Positions 16,170-25,795 of a stretch of DNA of 64,000 nucleotides are shown here, one piece after another. Source of the stretch: Marinilabilia rubra (GTDB taxonomy: Bacteria > Bacteroidota > Bacteroidia > Bacteroidales > Marinilabiliaceae); the NCBI RefSeq assembly GCF_003121985.1, contig NZ_QEWP01000018.1:1-64000 (forward strand). The letters are read 5' to 3'. Positions within the stretch are counted from its first letter, which is position 1. The number at the start of each line of letters is the position of its first letter. The notes below the pieces were generated by a model. It did no database searches and had not been told where the DNA came from. It saw only the letters and a list, made by a program, of their open reading frames with translations. The position numbers and the translations under genes were made by a program.

Positions 16170-17108
16170 ATGGCCGATTCGGAAAAGCGGAAAGTATTAT
16201 TCATTGTCAACCCGATTTCGGGTAGTAACCAAAAATATCGCCTTACCGATGAAATAACCCGTATCTGTGAAAAACATCACCTTATTGCGGAATTCTTTAA
16301 AACCACCGGAGAAAACGATAAACAAAAGATATCGAAAGCCATTGAAAAACATGCTCCGGATGTAGTGACAGCAGTGGGGGGCGATGGCACGGTAAACATG
16401 GTGGCCGGCCTGCTTAAAAACACCGGAATCAAACTGGCCATTCTTCCCACTGGATCAGCTAACGGCATGGCTTATGAATTGAACATCCCAACTAACATGG
16501 ATAGCGCTATAGGCATCATAGCACGAAACGTTTCCAAAAGAATTGATTTGCTGATGATCAACAACCAACATCTGGCAGTGCATCTGAGTGACCTGGGAAT
16601 GAACGCCAGAATCATCAAGCGTTTTGACAGGGAAAAAATCAGGGGTATTTACGGGTATTCGAGACAGTTTTTTAAAGAACTAAAATCGCCGTCTAAATTC
16701 AAATGCATTGTACAGTATAAAGACAGGCACCCCCGTAAATACAAAGCCGTGATGGTGGTGATGCTGAACACACACTATTTTGGCACCGGGGCTATGGTCA
16801 ATCCTGTCGGAAAGATTGATGATGGTAAATTTGAAATTGTTGTCATCAAACCTTACCCCTGGTATTACATTTTCCGCATGTTCCTTGCCTTTTTCTCCGG
16901 CCGCATTCACCGGCTCCGACATATCCGTATTATTTCATGCAGCTATGCAAAAATAACTGTTACTCCGCCACAGGATCTGCAAATTGATGGAGAACCAACC
17001 GGAGAAATCAGAAATATTGAGATAGAGAATATTCCTAAAGCTGTGGATGTTATCTATAATGACCGGCAGGAACACCTGTTATTTAAACCATCCAGAATAC
17101 TAAAATAA
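16170..17108 (+). CDS. diacylglycerol kinase catalytic domain protein (YegS/BmrU type lipid kinase)
   Basis: A 312-residue soluble lipid kinase of the DAGK/LCB5 family. Visible motifs are FIVNPISGS at the N-terminus, the nucleotide loop VTAVGGDGTVNMVAG and LPTGSANGMAYEL, and a beta-rich C-terminal domain. Substrates in the family include diacylglycerol, phosphatidylglycerol and sphingoid bases; Bacteroidota make sphingolipids, so the substrate is open. The gene is divergent from the App1-type phosphatase and upstream of a cation exchanger on the same strand (87 bp gap). Confidence 0.9.
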   Translation: MADSEKRKVLFIVNPISGSNQKYRLTDEITRICEKHHLIAEFFKTTGENDKQKISKAIEKHAPDVVTAVGGDGTVNMVAGLLKNTGIKLAILPTGSANGMAYELNIPTNMDSAIGIIARNVSKRIDLLMINNQHLAVHLSDLGMNARIIKRFDREKIRGIYGYSRQFFKELKSPSKFKCIVQYKDRHPRKYKAVMVVMLNTHYFGTGAMVNPVGKIDDGKFEIVVIKPYPWYYIFRMFLAFFSGRIHRLRHIRIISCSYAKITVTPPQDLQIDGEPTGEIRNIEIENIPKAVDVIYNDRQEHLLFKPSRILK

Positions 17109-17195
17109 CAGCTGCCATTCAGGTTTTATACCCTTGAAATTTTGCACAACTCTTTTTTTCTGATTATCCTAAACCAAAACCGTAGATTGTTGCCA

Positions 17196-18212
17196 ATGGA
17201 ATTAAATTCAGCCATTATATTTTTCATAATTGCCACTGTCACCATAGGCATAGCAGGTACAATGCTGGCCCGGGAAGCCGACAGACTGGCCGACATTACC
17301 GGGATCGGAGAAGCGCTTTTCGGGGCTTTGTTTCTGGGCGGTGTAACGTCACTCCCGGGCATCATAACCTCTGTGGTGTCCGCTTACAATAACCACCCCG
17401 AACTGGCCATCAGCAATGCCATCGGGGGCATAGCCGCCCAAACATTGTTTTTGTCTATTGCCGACCTCTCTTATCCAAGGGCCAATCTGGAACATGCTGC
17501 CGCCTCTTTCGCCAATCTAATGCAGGGTGTTTTGCTAATTGGTTTGATGGCTTTTATTTTGCTGGGTATGTCGGGCCCCGAAACTACCGTTTTTACTTTC
17601 CACCCGGCATCTGTATTGCTGATCGTCATTTATCTCCTGGGCAACAAACTGATAAGCAAAGCCAAAGATCAACCCATGTGGGTTCCCCGAATGACTCGTC
17701 AGACAGTGAAAGATGTACCTGACACCAAAAACCTGCAATCCCGCTATCCCAGACTAGTATATATAAAGTTTATTCTTTTGGCTGCCATTGTGGCTGTTGC
17801 AGGATACACAGTGGCCCGCAGCGGCATGGTCATTGCTGACAAAACCGTATTATCGGAAGGCGTTGTAGGCATGCTCTTCACTGCAGTTGCTACTTCATTA
17901 CCCGAACTGGTGGTATCCATAGCTGCAGTGCGGCAAAAAGCACTAACACTTGCCGTCAGCAATATCATTGGGGGTAATAGCTTTGACATCCTTTTTGTGG
18001 CGTTCGCCGATTTTGCTTACAACAAAGGCAGTATATTGCATGCTATAACCAACAGCCAGGTTTTTTTTATCACTCTGACCATGCTGATGACCAGCATATT
18101 AATCCTTGGACTTCTTCATCGCGAAAAGCGGGGAGTTGGTAAAATAGGCTGGGAAAGTCTGCTTATTATCATTGTTTACATTGGAGGGAACGCCTGGCTT
18201 ATGTTGGGATAA
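17196..18212 (+). CDS. sodium/calcium exchanger family membrane protein
   Basis: A CaCA-superfamily antiporter of about 338 residues with some ten hydrophobic segments. The two inverted alpha repeats are clear: GEALFGALFLGGVTSLPGI with SNAIGGIAAQTLF in the first half, and MLFTAVATSLPELVVS with SNIIGGNSFDILF in the second. Acidic and Asn/Ser residues in these repeats bind the cation. The start at the ATG 17196 is preferred over a TTG at 17142, because the extra 18 residues are not family-like. The ion (Ca, Na or H coupling) cannot be read from the sequence. Confidence 0.88.
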   Translation: MELNSAIIFFIIATVTIGIAGTMLAREADRLADITGIGEALFGALFLGGVTSLPGIITSVVSAYNNHPELAISNAIGGIAAQTLFLSIADLSYPRANLEHAAASFANLMQGVLLIGLMAFILLGMSGPETTVFTFHPASVLLIVIYLLGNKLISKAKDQPMWVPRMTRQTVKDVPDTKNLQSRYPRLVYIKFILLAAIVAVAGYTVARSGMVIADKTVLSEGVVGMLFTAVATSLPELVVSIAAVRQKALTLAVSNIIGGNSFDILFVAFADFAYNKGSILHAITNSQVFFITLTMLMTSILILGLLHREKRGVGKIGWESLLIIIVYIGGNAWLMLG

Positions 18213-18218
18213 TTTTTT

Positions 18219-18226
18219 TATATTTG
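18219..18226 (+). promoter_or_regulatory. -7 promoter box upstream of otsB
   Basis: TATATTTG matches TAnnTTTG, 60 bp before the otsB start codon. No good -33 element at the right spacing. Confidence 0.35.
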
Positions 18227-18285
18227 AGTATGTGACAAAAAAACATTGCAAATTTGAATAAACACAAAAACCCAATAACTAAAAA

Positions 18286-19080
18286 ATGATGACAGAATCT
18301 AATCCAAAGCCTGTTTTTGGCGAAAATTCAGACTTTTTTGATTTACTGGAAGATAAAAAACCAGCTCTTTTTCTGGATTATGACGGAACACTCACTCCTA
18401 TTGTGAGTCGCCCCGAGCAGGCCATCATCAGCCAGGAGATGAAAAACTTACTGGCTGAACTTGCAGAAAAATACACAGTAGCCGTAGTCACTGGTCGTGA
18501 CATGGATGATGTAAAAAAACTCGTAGGTCTCGACAACCTGGTTTATGCAGGCAGTCACGGTTTCCGGATTTCCGGTCCCAACGGACTTTATCAGGAGCAT
18601 GAAAAAACTGCTGTCCTTCTGCCCGAACTAGCCATTATTGAAAAAGAGTTGATGGATTTGCAGAAAAAGTACAAGGGGGTGCAGATCGATCGCAAACGTT
18701 ACGCCATCGGTGTTCACTATCGCAATGCCAAAGACGAGGAAATTAATGATATCCTGGCCGATTTTGAAGAAGTACTCGACCGCAATCCCGGCTATAAGAA
18801 AGGTACAGGTAAAAAAATCGTTGAAATCAAACCTGATCTTGACTGGCACAAAGGAAAAGCCGTAATGTGGATACTTGAGAAACTGGAGCTGAACAATGAC
18901 GAATCCATACTCCCCATATACATTGGCGATGACGACACCGATGAAGATGCTTTTGAAGCCTTTCAGGAAAGTGGAACAGGGATCGGCATTATGGTTGAAC
19001 ACAACGGAAAACCGACCAGGGCATCCTACACACTTGAAAATGTAGATGAAGTTGCGGAGTTATTTAAGAAACTTTTGTAA
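18286..19080 (+). CDS. otsB: trehalose-6-phosphate phosphatase
   Basis: A HAD-superfamily enzyme of 264 residues that removes phosphate from trehalose-6-phosphate. Motif I is LDYDGTLTP (catalytic Asp at 31 and 33), motif II is VVTGRD, the SHGFRI cap segment follows, and motif IV is IGDDDTDEDAF near the C-terminus. Length and motifs are typical of OtsB. No trehalose-phosphate synthase is in the window, so the partner lies elsewhere or is fused in another gene. Trehalose suggests an osmotic or desiccation role. A second ATG at 18289 is equally possible as start. Confidence 0.93.
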   Translation: MMTESNPKPVFGENSDFFDLLEDKKPALFLDYDGTLTPIVSRPEQAIISQEMKNLLAELAEKYTVAVVTGRDMDDVKKLVGLDNLVYAGSHGFRISGPNGLYQEHEKTAVLLPELAIIEKELMDLQKKYKGVQIDRKRYAIGVHYRNAKDEEINDILADFEEVLDRNPGYKKGTGKKIVEIKPDLDWHKGKAVMWILEKLELNNDESILPIYIGDDDTDEDAFEAFQESGTGIGIMVEHNGKPTRASYTLENVDEVAELFKKLL

Positions 19081-19081
19081 T

Positions 19082-19150
19082 CAATAGATCGATAGATTTT
19101 AAGATGTAAGATACAAGATGATTAATATTTCATTGATGATCTGAATTTCA
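19082..19150 (+). repeat. truncated copy of MITE family 1
   Basis: CAATAGATCGATAGAT at 19082 matches the left terminus of the family 1 elements, followed by related AT-rich sequence with AAGATGTAAGATA. No matching right terminus is found downstream, so this is a left-end fragment lying just after otsB. Confidence 0.6.
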
Positions 19151-19233
19151 AAACAATAGGCCATTTGAATTAAAAACCTAATCTGGAGGCTGTTGCAATA
19201 ATTCAACGAACTATCATATAATAGATTAATCGC

Positions 19234-19402
19234 CTAGTGTCATGTCAAGTGTAGAATGTCGGTTAAGCCGCTGCTATTTTTCACCTTATGCAAATCAATA
19301 AAAAAATAAGCATAGTCGTAGCTACGTGAGTCTTTTTTTTGAGAAGCCCAAGGTGGAAAGAGCAAGGCTTGGGCCGTCAGGTTATGCTTGACTTGACACT
19401 AG
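19234..19402. mobile_element. 169-bp palindromic MITE-like element
   Basis: Ends are CTAGTGTCATGTCAAG (19234-19249) and CTTGACTTGACACTAG (19387-19402), inverted repeats with 15 of 16 matches. Complementarity continues inward (CGGTTAAGCC against GGCTTGGGCCG, CACCTT against AAGGTG). The midpoint has a perfect 10-base palindrome CGTAGCTACG at 19317-19326. There is no coding capacity and no clear target duplication. Confidence 0.7.
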
Positions 19403-19463
19403 ACACCGTGGCGCATAGTTTTTTTGCTGAACCAATCTCTTTTAGAACAGAAAAAATATTGAA

Positions 19464-19670
19464 ATGCAAAAACTCCGTTATTCATTGCTAATTTTCGGGA
19501 TAATTATTCTGATTGCCGATGTAGCTTCAATCAATTTCAAAGACCTTAGCTGGTCCGAAAACTGGCACAATTATCTTATTTTTATAGCTATGGCCGGCAC
19601 CCTCATTTCTATTATTAATTCGATTCGGGCAGCAAGGAAATCAGAAAACCAGGATTCCCGAAAATCCTAA
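19464..19670 (+). CDS. small two-helix membrane protein
   Basis: A 68-residue protein with two hydrophobic segments (LLIFGIIILIADVASI and YLIFIAMAGTLISII) and a charged C-terminus (RAARKSENQDSRKS). I do not recognise a family. It stands alone between a MITE-like element and a strong terminator, so it is transcribed separately. Being short, it could be spurious, but the clean membrane pattern and the terminator directly after it favour a real gene. Confidence 0.55.
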   Translation: MQKLRYSLLIFGIIILIADVASINFKDLSWSENWHNYLIFIAMAGTLISIINSIRAARKSENQDSRKS

Positions 19671-19691
19671 TAGAACAAGATAAAAAAGAAG

Positions 19692-19726
19692 CCCCGGAGC
19701 AACAATGCTCCGGGGTTTCTTTTTTG
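19692..19726. terminator. bidirectional terminator
   Basis: Perfect arms CCCCGGAGC and GCTCCGGGG with a 6-nt loop, flanked by A-rich and T-rich runs, between convergent genes. Confidence 0.85.
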
Positions 19727-19770
19727 TTTTGTAACGCATTTTAGTAGATTGGCTCTCTGGAATTCCGGGC

Positions 19771-21288
19771 TTATCCACCATAATAAATAGGTCCTTCAAT
19801 CCCCAACGGAATGCCCAGCCATATCCAGATAACAAACATGACAATCCGGATTACCGCAAATGCCACTGCAAAAGGCAACATGGTCGAAATTATGGTTCCC
19901 AAACCAATGTTCTTCACATATTTCTGAGCAAAAGTGATTACCAATGGGAAATAAGGTAACAAAGGTGTTAGAATATTGGAATAGGAATCCCCAATACGGT
20001 AGGCTGCCTGTGTGGTTTCAGGGCTAAAGCCCATCAACATAAGCATAGGCACAAAAATGGGTGCCAGAATAGCCCACTTAGCCGAAGCACTTCCAATCAT
20101 CAGGTTTACCAGGGATGATACAAGAATAAAAGCCACCAGCAGGGGCGTTCCTGTAAAGCCTATATTCTGAAGTCCATCGGCACCCGTGATGGCCACTATC
20201 AAACCAAGATTTGACCAGTTAAAGAATGCCACGAACTGGGCCGCCACAAAGGCCAAAACAATGTATCCCCCCATAGTTGCCATTGATTCACCTGTCATGT
20301 TGGCCACATCTTTATCACCTTTAATACTTTTGGTGATCAATCCGTACACCAGGCCTGCAACAAAGAAGAGAATAAACATCAATGGAACGATGGAATTATA
20401 GAAGGGTTCCAGTCCGCCATCATCGGCACGAAACAGGGCATTTTCTGGAATAATTCCCCAGGCCAGCAAACCAAGAAAGACAACGATGGTAAACAATGTC
20501 CACTTCAGGCCTTTTTTCTCTAATGGCAGAATTTCGTTGGAAACTTCTTCTTCCGTATCTTCCGTATAGGGGCCTAATCTTGGAATGATAATTTTCTCTG
20601 TCACCCAGGTTCCAACTATCCCCACAAAAGGCACTGAAGCGGCCATGAGATAATAATTGGAAAGGGGGTTCACCGTGTAGCCCGACTCAATAATCTGAGC
20701 GGCAGGCTGCGTAAAGGAGGCAATCAACGGATCAAGACCAGTAGGCAGAAAGTTGGCCCCAAATCCTCCGGATACTCCGGCAAAAGCAGCTGCCAGACCG
20801 GCAATTGGGTGGCGCCCCATGCTATGAAAAATGGCTGCTCCCAAAGGAATCAATACCACATAACCTGCATCGGCAGCAATGGAACTGATCATACCCGCTA
20901 CCACAATGGAGAAGGTAATCAGTGACCGTGGTACTTTACTTACAAACATTCGAAGCCCAACTGAAATCAAACCGCTGCGCTCGGCAACACCAATACCCAG
21001 CATTACCACCAAAACCAATCCGAGTGGTGGAAATTCGGCAAACACATCCACCATGGAAGTCATGATGCGCCGGACGCCATCGGCACTCAGCAGGTTTACC
21101 GCTTTCACTTCCTCCCCGCTGGCGGGATGGGTGGCACTCACGCCTAATGAGCCAAAAATCCAGGATAATAACAATACAATCCCCATGAGCATGGCGAAAA
21201 GGGTAACTGGCTGTGGCAATTTATTACCGGCAACTTCAACTTTATCGAGTAGCCTTTTGAAGAAACCTTCTTTTTTCTTTTCTGACAT
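19771..21288 (-). CDS. AbgT family transporter (first copy)
   Basis: An inner-membrane transporter of about 505 residues in the AbgT family, whose members import p-aminobenzoyl-glutamate or export sulfonamide-like drugs and folate intermediates. Family signatures include HPIAGLAAAFAGVSGGF, the MIGSASAKWAILAPIFVPM segment and GDSYSNILTPLLPYFPL near the end. The start MSEKKKEGF at 21288 is preferred over an upstream codon at 21336. A paralogue of similar length lies at 39659-41179. The exact substrate is unknown. It is upstream of nothing obvious; menB follows on the same strand 210 bp earlier in transcription order. Confidence 0.92.
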   Translation of the reverse strand: MSEKKKEGFFKRLLDKVEVAGNKLPQPVTLFAMLMGIVLLLSWIFGSLGVSATHPASGEEVKAVNLLSADGVRRIMTSMVDVFAEFPPLGLVLVVMLGIGVAERSGLISVGLRMFVSKVPRSLITFSIVVAGMISSIAADAGYVVLIPLGAAIFHSMGRHPIAGLAAAFAGVSGGFGANFLPTGLDPLIASFTQPAAQIIESGYTVNPLSNYYLMAASVPFVGIVGTWVTEKIIIPRLGPYTEDTEEEVSNEILPLEKKGLKWTLFTIVVFLGLLAWGIIPENALFRADDGGLEPFYNSIVPLMFILFFVAGLVYGLITKSIKGDKDVANMTGESMATMGGYIVLAFVAAQFVAFFNWSNLGLIVAITGADGLQNIGFTGTPLLVAFILVSSLVNLMIGSASAKWAILAPIFVPMLMLMGFSPETTQAAYRIGDSYSNILTPLLPYFPLVITFAQKYVKNIGLGTIISTMLPFAVAFAVIRIVMFVIWIWLGIPLGIEGPIYYGG

Positions 21289-21497
21289 AGACGTTAGATG
21301 GTTATATGATTTGACAAAAATTTGTGAACCACACAAGGCACATTGGCAAACATAAAAAGTAAAACGTGAGTATTTCCAATTCTATTGCCCAACAGACTAT
21401 AGATGATTCGCATTACAAAACACCTCATAATCATGAACTTTGGAAATCCGAGGTGAGCTTATGTGCTTTTAGTGATTCCAATCATTAAATAAATATT

Positions 21498-22316
21498 TTA
21501 AGGGAACTTAGGGAACTGTTTAAAGTCCGGGTCCCGCTTTTCCAAAAATGCCTTGCGGCCTTCCTGAGCTTCTTCCATGAGGTAGAACATCAGGGTGGCA
21601 TCGCCGGCCATTTCCATAATTCCTGACTGTCCGTCCAGCTCGGCATTCAAGCCCCGCTTGATCATACGCAATGCCATAGGACTCCGTTGCAGCATAATTT
21701 GGCACCACTCCATGGTTTCTTCTTCCAGCGAATCGAAAGGCACAATGCGATTGACAAGTCCCATATCTTCGGCTTCTTTAGCTGAGTATTGCTTGCAAAG
21801 GAACCAGATTTCCCGCGCTTTCTTTTGTCCTACGTGACGAGCCAGGTAAGACGACCCAAAACCGGCATCGAAACTCCCCACTTTTGGTCCGCTTTGTCCG
21901 AAGATGGCATTTTCACTGGCCACTGTCAAATCACAAACCACGTGCAGCACGTGACCGCCTCCAATGGCATAACCATTGACCATTGCCACCACCGGCTTGG
22001 GTAAAGAACGAATACGCTTATGAAGATCCAGAACATTCAATCTTGGTACCCCCTCCTCATCCACATAGCCGCCATGTCCTTTTACGTTTTGGTCACCACC
22101 CGAACAAAAGGCTTTGTCGCCTTCTCCGGTAAGCACTACCACGCCGATATCCTGACGCTCCCGGCAAATATCGAAAGCATCAATCATCTCCTTCACCGTC
22201 TGCGGGCGAAAAGCATTGTAAACACGGGGACGGTTAATGGTTACCTTTCCCACTCCATCGCAAAACTCAAACTTTATGTCTTCGTATTCTTTAATGGTTG
22301 TCCAGTTATACTTCAT
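21498..22316 (-). CDS. menB: 1,4-dihydroxy-2-naphthoyl-CoA synthase
   Basis: MenB, a crotonase-fold enzyme that closes the second ring in menaquinone biosynthesis by converting o-succinylbenzoyl-CoA to 1,4-dihydroxy-2-naphthoyl-CoA. The 272 residues carry the MenB-type segments [50 protein letters not shown] and [17 protein letters not shown]. It is downstream of menD and menF on the same strand. Genes for menC, menE and menA are not in the window. Confidence 0.96.
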   Translation of the reverse strand: MKYNWTTIKEYEDIKFEFCDGVGKVTINRPRVYNAFRPQTVKEMIDAFDICRERQDIGVVVLTGEGDKAFCSGGDQNVKGHGGYVDEEGVPRLNVLDLHKRIRSLPKPVVAMVNGYAIGGGHVLHVVCDLTVASENAIFGQSGPKVGSFDAGFGSSYLARHVGQKKAREIWFLCKQYSAKEAEDMGLVNRIVPFDSLEEETMEWCQIMLQRSPMALRMIKRGLNAELDGQSGIMEMAGDATLMFYLMEEAQEGRKAFLEKRDPDFKQFPKFP

Positions 22317-22530
22317 GGTATTATTAGATTTTTAGATGTTAGATATTTAGATTTAAGTTTTGGTTGACCCCTAATGACAATTCAGGTGGCGGATCGGAAT
22401 CCACCAGACCTCTATAACCATCTGAATCCACCAACCTTAGTTTTCATATTTATCAAACAAAAGTTCGATACCAAAGAAAAAAATCCCCTGTGGCCACCTT
22501 TTTGTTATTTGTACCTTCTAACTAGCTCAC

Positions 22531-24216
22531 TTACCCCCTCAAATAGCTGAAATAATCTCTCAATATTTCACCGTTTTCTTCCCCGGGTGTAAAAACCTCC
22601 AGCAAAGCCGGCTCGCCCTTTTCGCTCCAGAAATGTTCGAGTATCTGATCCAGTTCACGACTGTTGCCGGCAGCATAATACTGTAACCCGAAAGTCTCTG
22701 CTATGCCTCGACACTGATGATTGCCCCGTGATTCAAAAAAAGGTTCCAGTTCTACTGTTTTCGTTGGACCGGGAATAAAACGAAAAATACCCCCACCACC
22801 ATTGTTGATAACAATTACTCTGAAGGATGAAGGTAAATACTGATGCCATAAACCATTGGAATCGTACATAAAGCCAAGATCGCCTGAAATAAGCGTCACA
22901 GCCTGTTCGCCGCCATAGGCAGCACCTGCAGCAGTACTAACACAACCATCAATTCCACTTGTCCCCCGGTTGCTAAAAAAGGTGCAGCTCTTTTCCCAAT
23001 CAAATAGCTGTCCGTAACGCACCGGGGTACTGTTGGACAAATGTATCTGTTGATTGTCCGGCATCTTCTGTGAAATCTGTTCAAATACCCTCAAGTCGCA
23101 CCATGCCAATTTCTCTATATATTCAAAATGCTTTTCCCTCATATTTTGCTCCGCGTCTTTGAAAAAGCGAATGTAATCTGATGGTAGTGGTTTCATTCTG
23201 CTGACAACCTGACCAAGGATTTCAGCAGAATCACCAGTAATTTGCCGGGTCAGGCATTGATAAGTATCGATTAAAATTTCCTGGTTGGAAAGGTGCCAGT
23301 GTGCGCTGGGAGAATGCTTTCTCAGGCGTTGCTTCAGTTTTTTTGAAAGAACCGGAAAATCCAGTGTAATCAATAAATCGGGCGTAAAAGCCGGATTGTC
23401 CGGATCAAAACCTTCCAGAAGGCGATCGGTGTTTTCAAACGTCCCTTCAACTGGCACATTGGAAAGGCTTTCGGTAATAACCACGACGCCTTTAGCAACC
23501 ATTTCTGAAACAAGTTTCTGAAGATAAGAATCAGGAGCAGTAGCTCCCACCAATAACATTATTTTCCGGTATTGGTCCAACTCATTTTCCAGATCATCCA
23601 GCAGTGCTTCACTCACCCCCAGGCCTTCAGTAACAGGAACAATGGATGGTTGAGGCAATTCTATAACGTCGATGGTTTCATAAAGTGGCTCACGAAAAGG
23701 TACATTAATGTGCACAGGACCTTTTACGCTACCAAGCGCATTCCTGAAAGCTTCATTAAGTCGGCGATCCACCAGCCAGACATCATCCGCAGACAAATCG
23801 CCCACCGGCATTTGGCATTCATAACGAACAAAGTTGCTAAAAATACCCTGCTGACGAATGGTTTGACCATCGGCCTGATCGACATACTCCGGTGGCCTGT
23901 CCGCTGTAATAGCAACGAGCGGAATTTGTTGATAATAGGCTTCTGAAATGGCCGGGGTATAATTGAGAGCTGCCGTACCACTGGTGCAAATCAAAGCAAC
24001 CGGCTGATTGGTTTCACGGGCCAGCCCCAGTGCAAAATAAGCGGCCGAGCGCTCGTCAACAATGGTAAGACAGGTAAATTTTTTACTGGAAGGAAATGAA
24101 ATAATAAGCGGAGCATTGCGCGAACCCGGAGAAATTATGACATGCCGGACGCCATGACTGTAACAATGCTCGATAATATGATGAACCACCGTTTTATCGG
24201 AGATGGATTGACTCAT
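22531..24216 (-). CDS. menD: 2-succinyl-5-enolpyruvyl-6-hydroxy-3-cyclohexene-1-carboxylate synthase
   Basis: MenD, the thiamine-diphosphate enzyme that joins isochorismate and 2-oxoglutarate in menaquinone synthesis. The 561 residues have the N-terminal ThDP pyrimidine domain (HGVRHVIISPGSRNAPL; CTSGTAALNYTPAISEA), a central domain and the C-terminal diphosphate-binding segment GDLGFMYDSNGLWHQY with VINNGGGGIF. The start codon lies inside the end of menF (23-bp overlap), so the two are translationally coupled. Length is normal. Confidence 0.97.
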   Translation of the reverse strand: MSQSISDKTVVHHIIEHCYSHGVRHVIISPGSRNAPLIISFPSSKKFTCLTIVDERSAAYFALGLARETNQPVALICTSGTAALNYTPAISEAYYQQIPLVAITADRPPEYVDQADGQTIRQQGIFSNFVRYECQMPVGDLSADDVWLVDRRLNEAFRNALGSVKGPVHINVPFREPLYETIDVIELPQPSIVPVTEGLGVSEALLDDLENELDQYRKIMLLVGATAPDSYLQKLVSEMVAKGVVVITESLSNVPVEGTFENTDRLLEGFDPDNPAFTPDLLITLDFPVLSKKLKQRLRKHSPSAHWHLSNQEILIDTYQCLTRQITGDSAEILGQVVSRMKPLPSDYIRFFKDAEQNMREKHFEYIEKLAWCDLRVFEQISQKMPDNQQIHLSNSTPVRYGQLFDWEKSCTFFSNRGTSGIDGCVSTAAGAAYGGEQAVTLISGDLGFMYDSNGLWHQYLPSSFRVIVINNGGGGIFRFIPGPTKTVELEPFFESRGNHQCRGIAETFGLQYYAAGNSRELDQILEHFWSEKGEPALLEVFTPGEENGEILRDYFSYLRG

Positions 24217-25324
24217 TACAATAGTTTTGTTTGACTGAATGTAGTACCGACAGAAGGGTTCGGGCTTTTAATCTGGTTTCTTCCCATTCATTGGATTCCT
24301 TCGAATCCCTTGTAATTCCACCTCCAAGATACAAAACAGCTTTGTCATCGCCCAATTCCATGGAACGTATGTTTACAAAAAACCTGAATTCTCCTTGATT
24401 AACAGGGCCCAGAAACCCACTGTAAAAGCCGCGATCAAACTTTTCGGCCTCCTCAATCAGCTGAATGGCTATATCTTTGGGGTATCCGCCAACCGCCGGG
24501 GTAGGATGCAACGATTGCATAAACCGGCCGACAGAATTCGCAAAATTAACTGCTCCGAACTCATAGGATGTCTTAAGGTGTATCATCGAACCGGCCCTTA
24601 CCGGCTCGGGCCCGTTTTTCTGGTATTTGGAAATGCCATATTCTTTCAGCACCTCATCCACAAAAGTCGAAACGAGCCCCTGCTCTTCCAACTCCTTCAT
24701 ATTCCAATCCTCACTGTGTTGATCACTTTTGCGGGTGGCAGCCAATGCCACCGTTTTCAAAGTATGGTTCTCCTTCTCCAGAAACGACTCGGGACTGGCG
24801 CCCATCCATCGCCCCACTTTGGGATGATCGAAGAAGTACACAAAAGCGTTGGGATATGCGCGGCACAGTTGACAGAATACCCGGGGTAATATATGGTCGG
24901 GAACATCTGTGACTTCCAGGCGACGCGCCAGAACTACTTTATCAGCCACCTGATGGTCCAAAGCGTCCTTAATGACAGAAAATGACTTTGTGTAAGACTG
25001 ACGAACCTCATCCCGCTCCTGAGGCAAACGAAAAGACTGATTCCCGCTGATTATTTCATCAGAGGTATCAATTTCCACCAATGATTTTCCTGATACCGGC
25101 CAAAGCGCAAAAGCATTTTCTGACATCCGGAAAGGAGCAATGATAAAAGCCTTTTCAAATCCGGAGGGTGTAAATTCTGAAACATTGAAAGGCTCCGTTT
25201 TTCCTACCGGGAAACTATATGCCGTAGATTCTCCGGGTAACCTGTAAGCCACAAAGGATTGCTTAGAGGTCAGAAAATCAGCCAACATCTTCTTTGCACT
25301 TTTTATGTTATCAGTTTCTCTCAA
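24194..25324 (-). CDS. menF: isochorismate synthase
   Basis: A chorismate-binding enzyme of about 376 residues that makes isochorismate for menaquinone. Signatures are VLARR near residue 135, GASPESFLEK, LAATR, the HLKTSYEFGAV segment, LHPTPAVGGYPK, and YSGFLG with GGGITRDS at the end. The frame is open to 25360, but a TATCTTTG promoter box at 25348-25355 makes transcription start near 25344, so I place the start at the TTG 25324; the position is uncertain. First gene of the menF-menD-menB run. In Bacteroidota this protein is shorter than E. coli MenF (about 430). Confidence 0.92.
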   Translation of the reverse strand: MRETDNIKSAKKMLADFLTSKQSFVAYRLPGESTAYSFPVGKTEPFNVSEFTPSGFEKAFIIAPFRMSENAFALWPVSGKSLVEIDTSDEIISGNQSFRLPQERDEVRQSYTKSFSVIKDALDHQVADKVVLARRLEVTDVPDHILPRVFCQLCRAYPNAFVYFFDHPKVGRWMGASPESFLEKENHTLKTVALAATRKSDQHSEDWNMKELEEQGLVSTFVDEVLKEYGISKYQKNGPEPVRAGSMIHLKTSYEFGAVNFANSVGRFMQSLHPTPAVGGYPKDIAIQLIEEAEKFDRGFYSGFLGPVNQGEFRFFVNIRSMELGDDKAVLYLGGGITRDSKESNEWEETRLKARTLLSVLHSVKQNYCNESIHLR

Positions 25325-25347
25325 TGCTTGCTTTTTGGAAAGAAACG

Positions 25348-25355
25348 CAAAGATA
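25348..25355 (-). promoter_or_regulatory. -7 promoter box of the menF-menD-menB run
   Basis: On the minus strand TATCTTTG matches TAnnTTTG and would give a leader of about 20 nt to the TTG start at 25324. No clear -33 TTTG. Confidence 0.45.
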
Positions 25356-25543
25356 GCCAAAAAGGTTGATTTTTATTGGTGAGTTTTGGTGGTTTTAAGG
25401 TTGCTTTTGAACCACAGCAGGCACAAAAGAAAAGTTTAGTTTTTTGAATCATATCTTGTCCCGTCCTTTTTGGGATGGGGCATATTAGAATTTTGCAATA
25501 AAAACAAACCTGAAATACACGATTAATCACACCCTACTTTTAA

Positions 25544-25694
25544 CAATAGACCTTAGATTTTTAGATACCTGCCTGACGGCAGTCAGGAAAGATGTAAGAT
25601 AATTCGTACATTATTGATATTCTAAATTCCAACAAACATCTTTTTATGCAATCAGCTTATTTTCGGCTCATTACAATAGTTTAACAGAGTATTG
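25544..25694 (+). mobile_element. MITE family 1, copy of 151 bp
   Basis: Termini CAATAGACCTTAGAT and the reverse complement of ...TTTAACAGAGTATTG. The flanks repeat TTTTAA on both sides (25538-25543 and 25695-25700), a 6-bp target duplication. At 25568-25587 an extra 20-bp block can fold two ways (CTGCC/GGCAG or CCTGAC/GTCAGG). It lies 100 bp upstream of the hydrolase gene. Confidence 0.8.
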
Positions 25695-25795
25695 TTTTAA
25701 GAGACAATACCAAATGTAAAGTTCCTGCTTCTAAAATAGATAAGGCAAGTACATAACAAACTGCCAACGACGTTGTTTTAATAAAAAACAACAAT

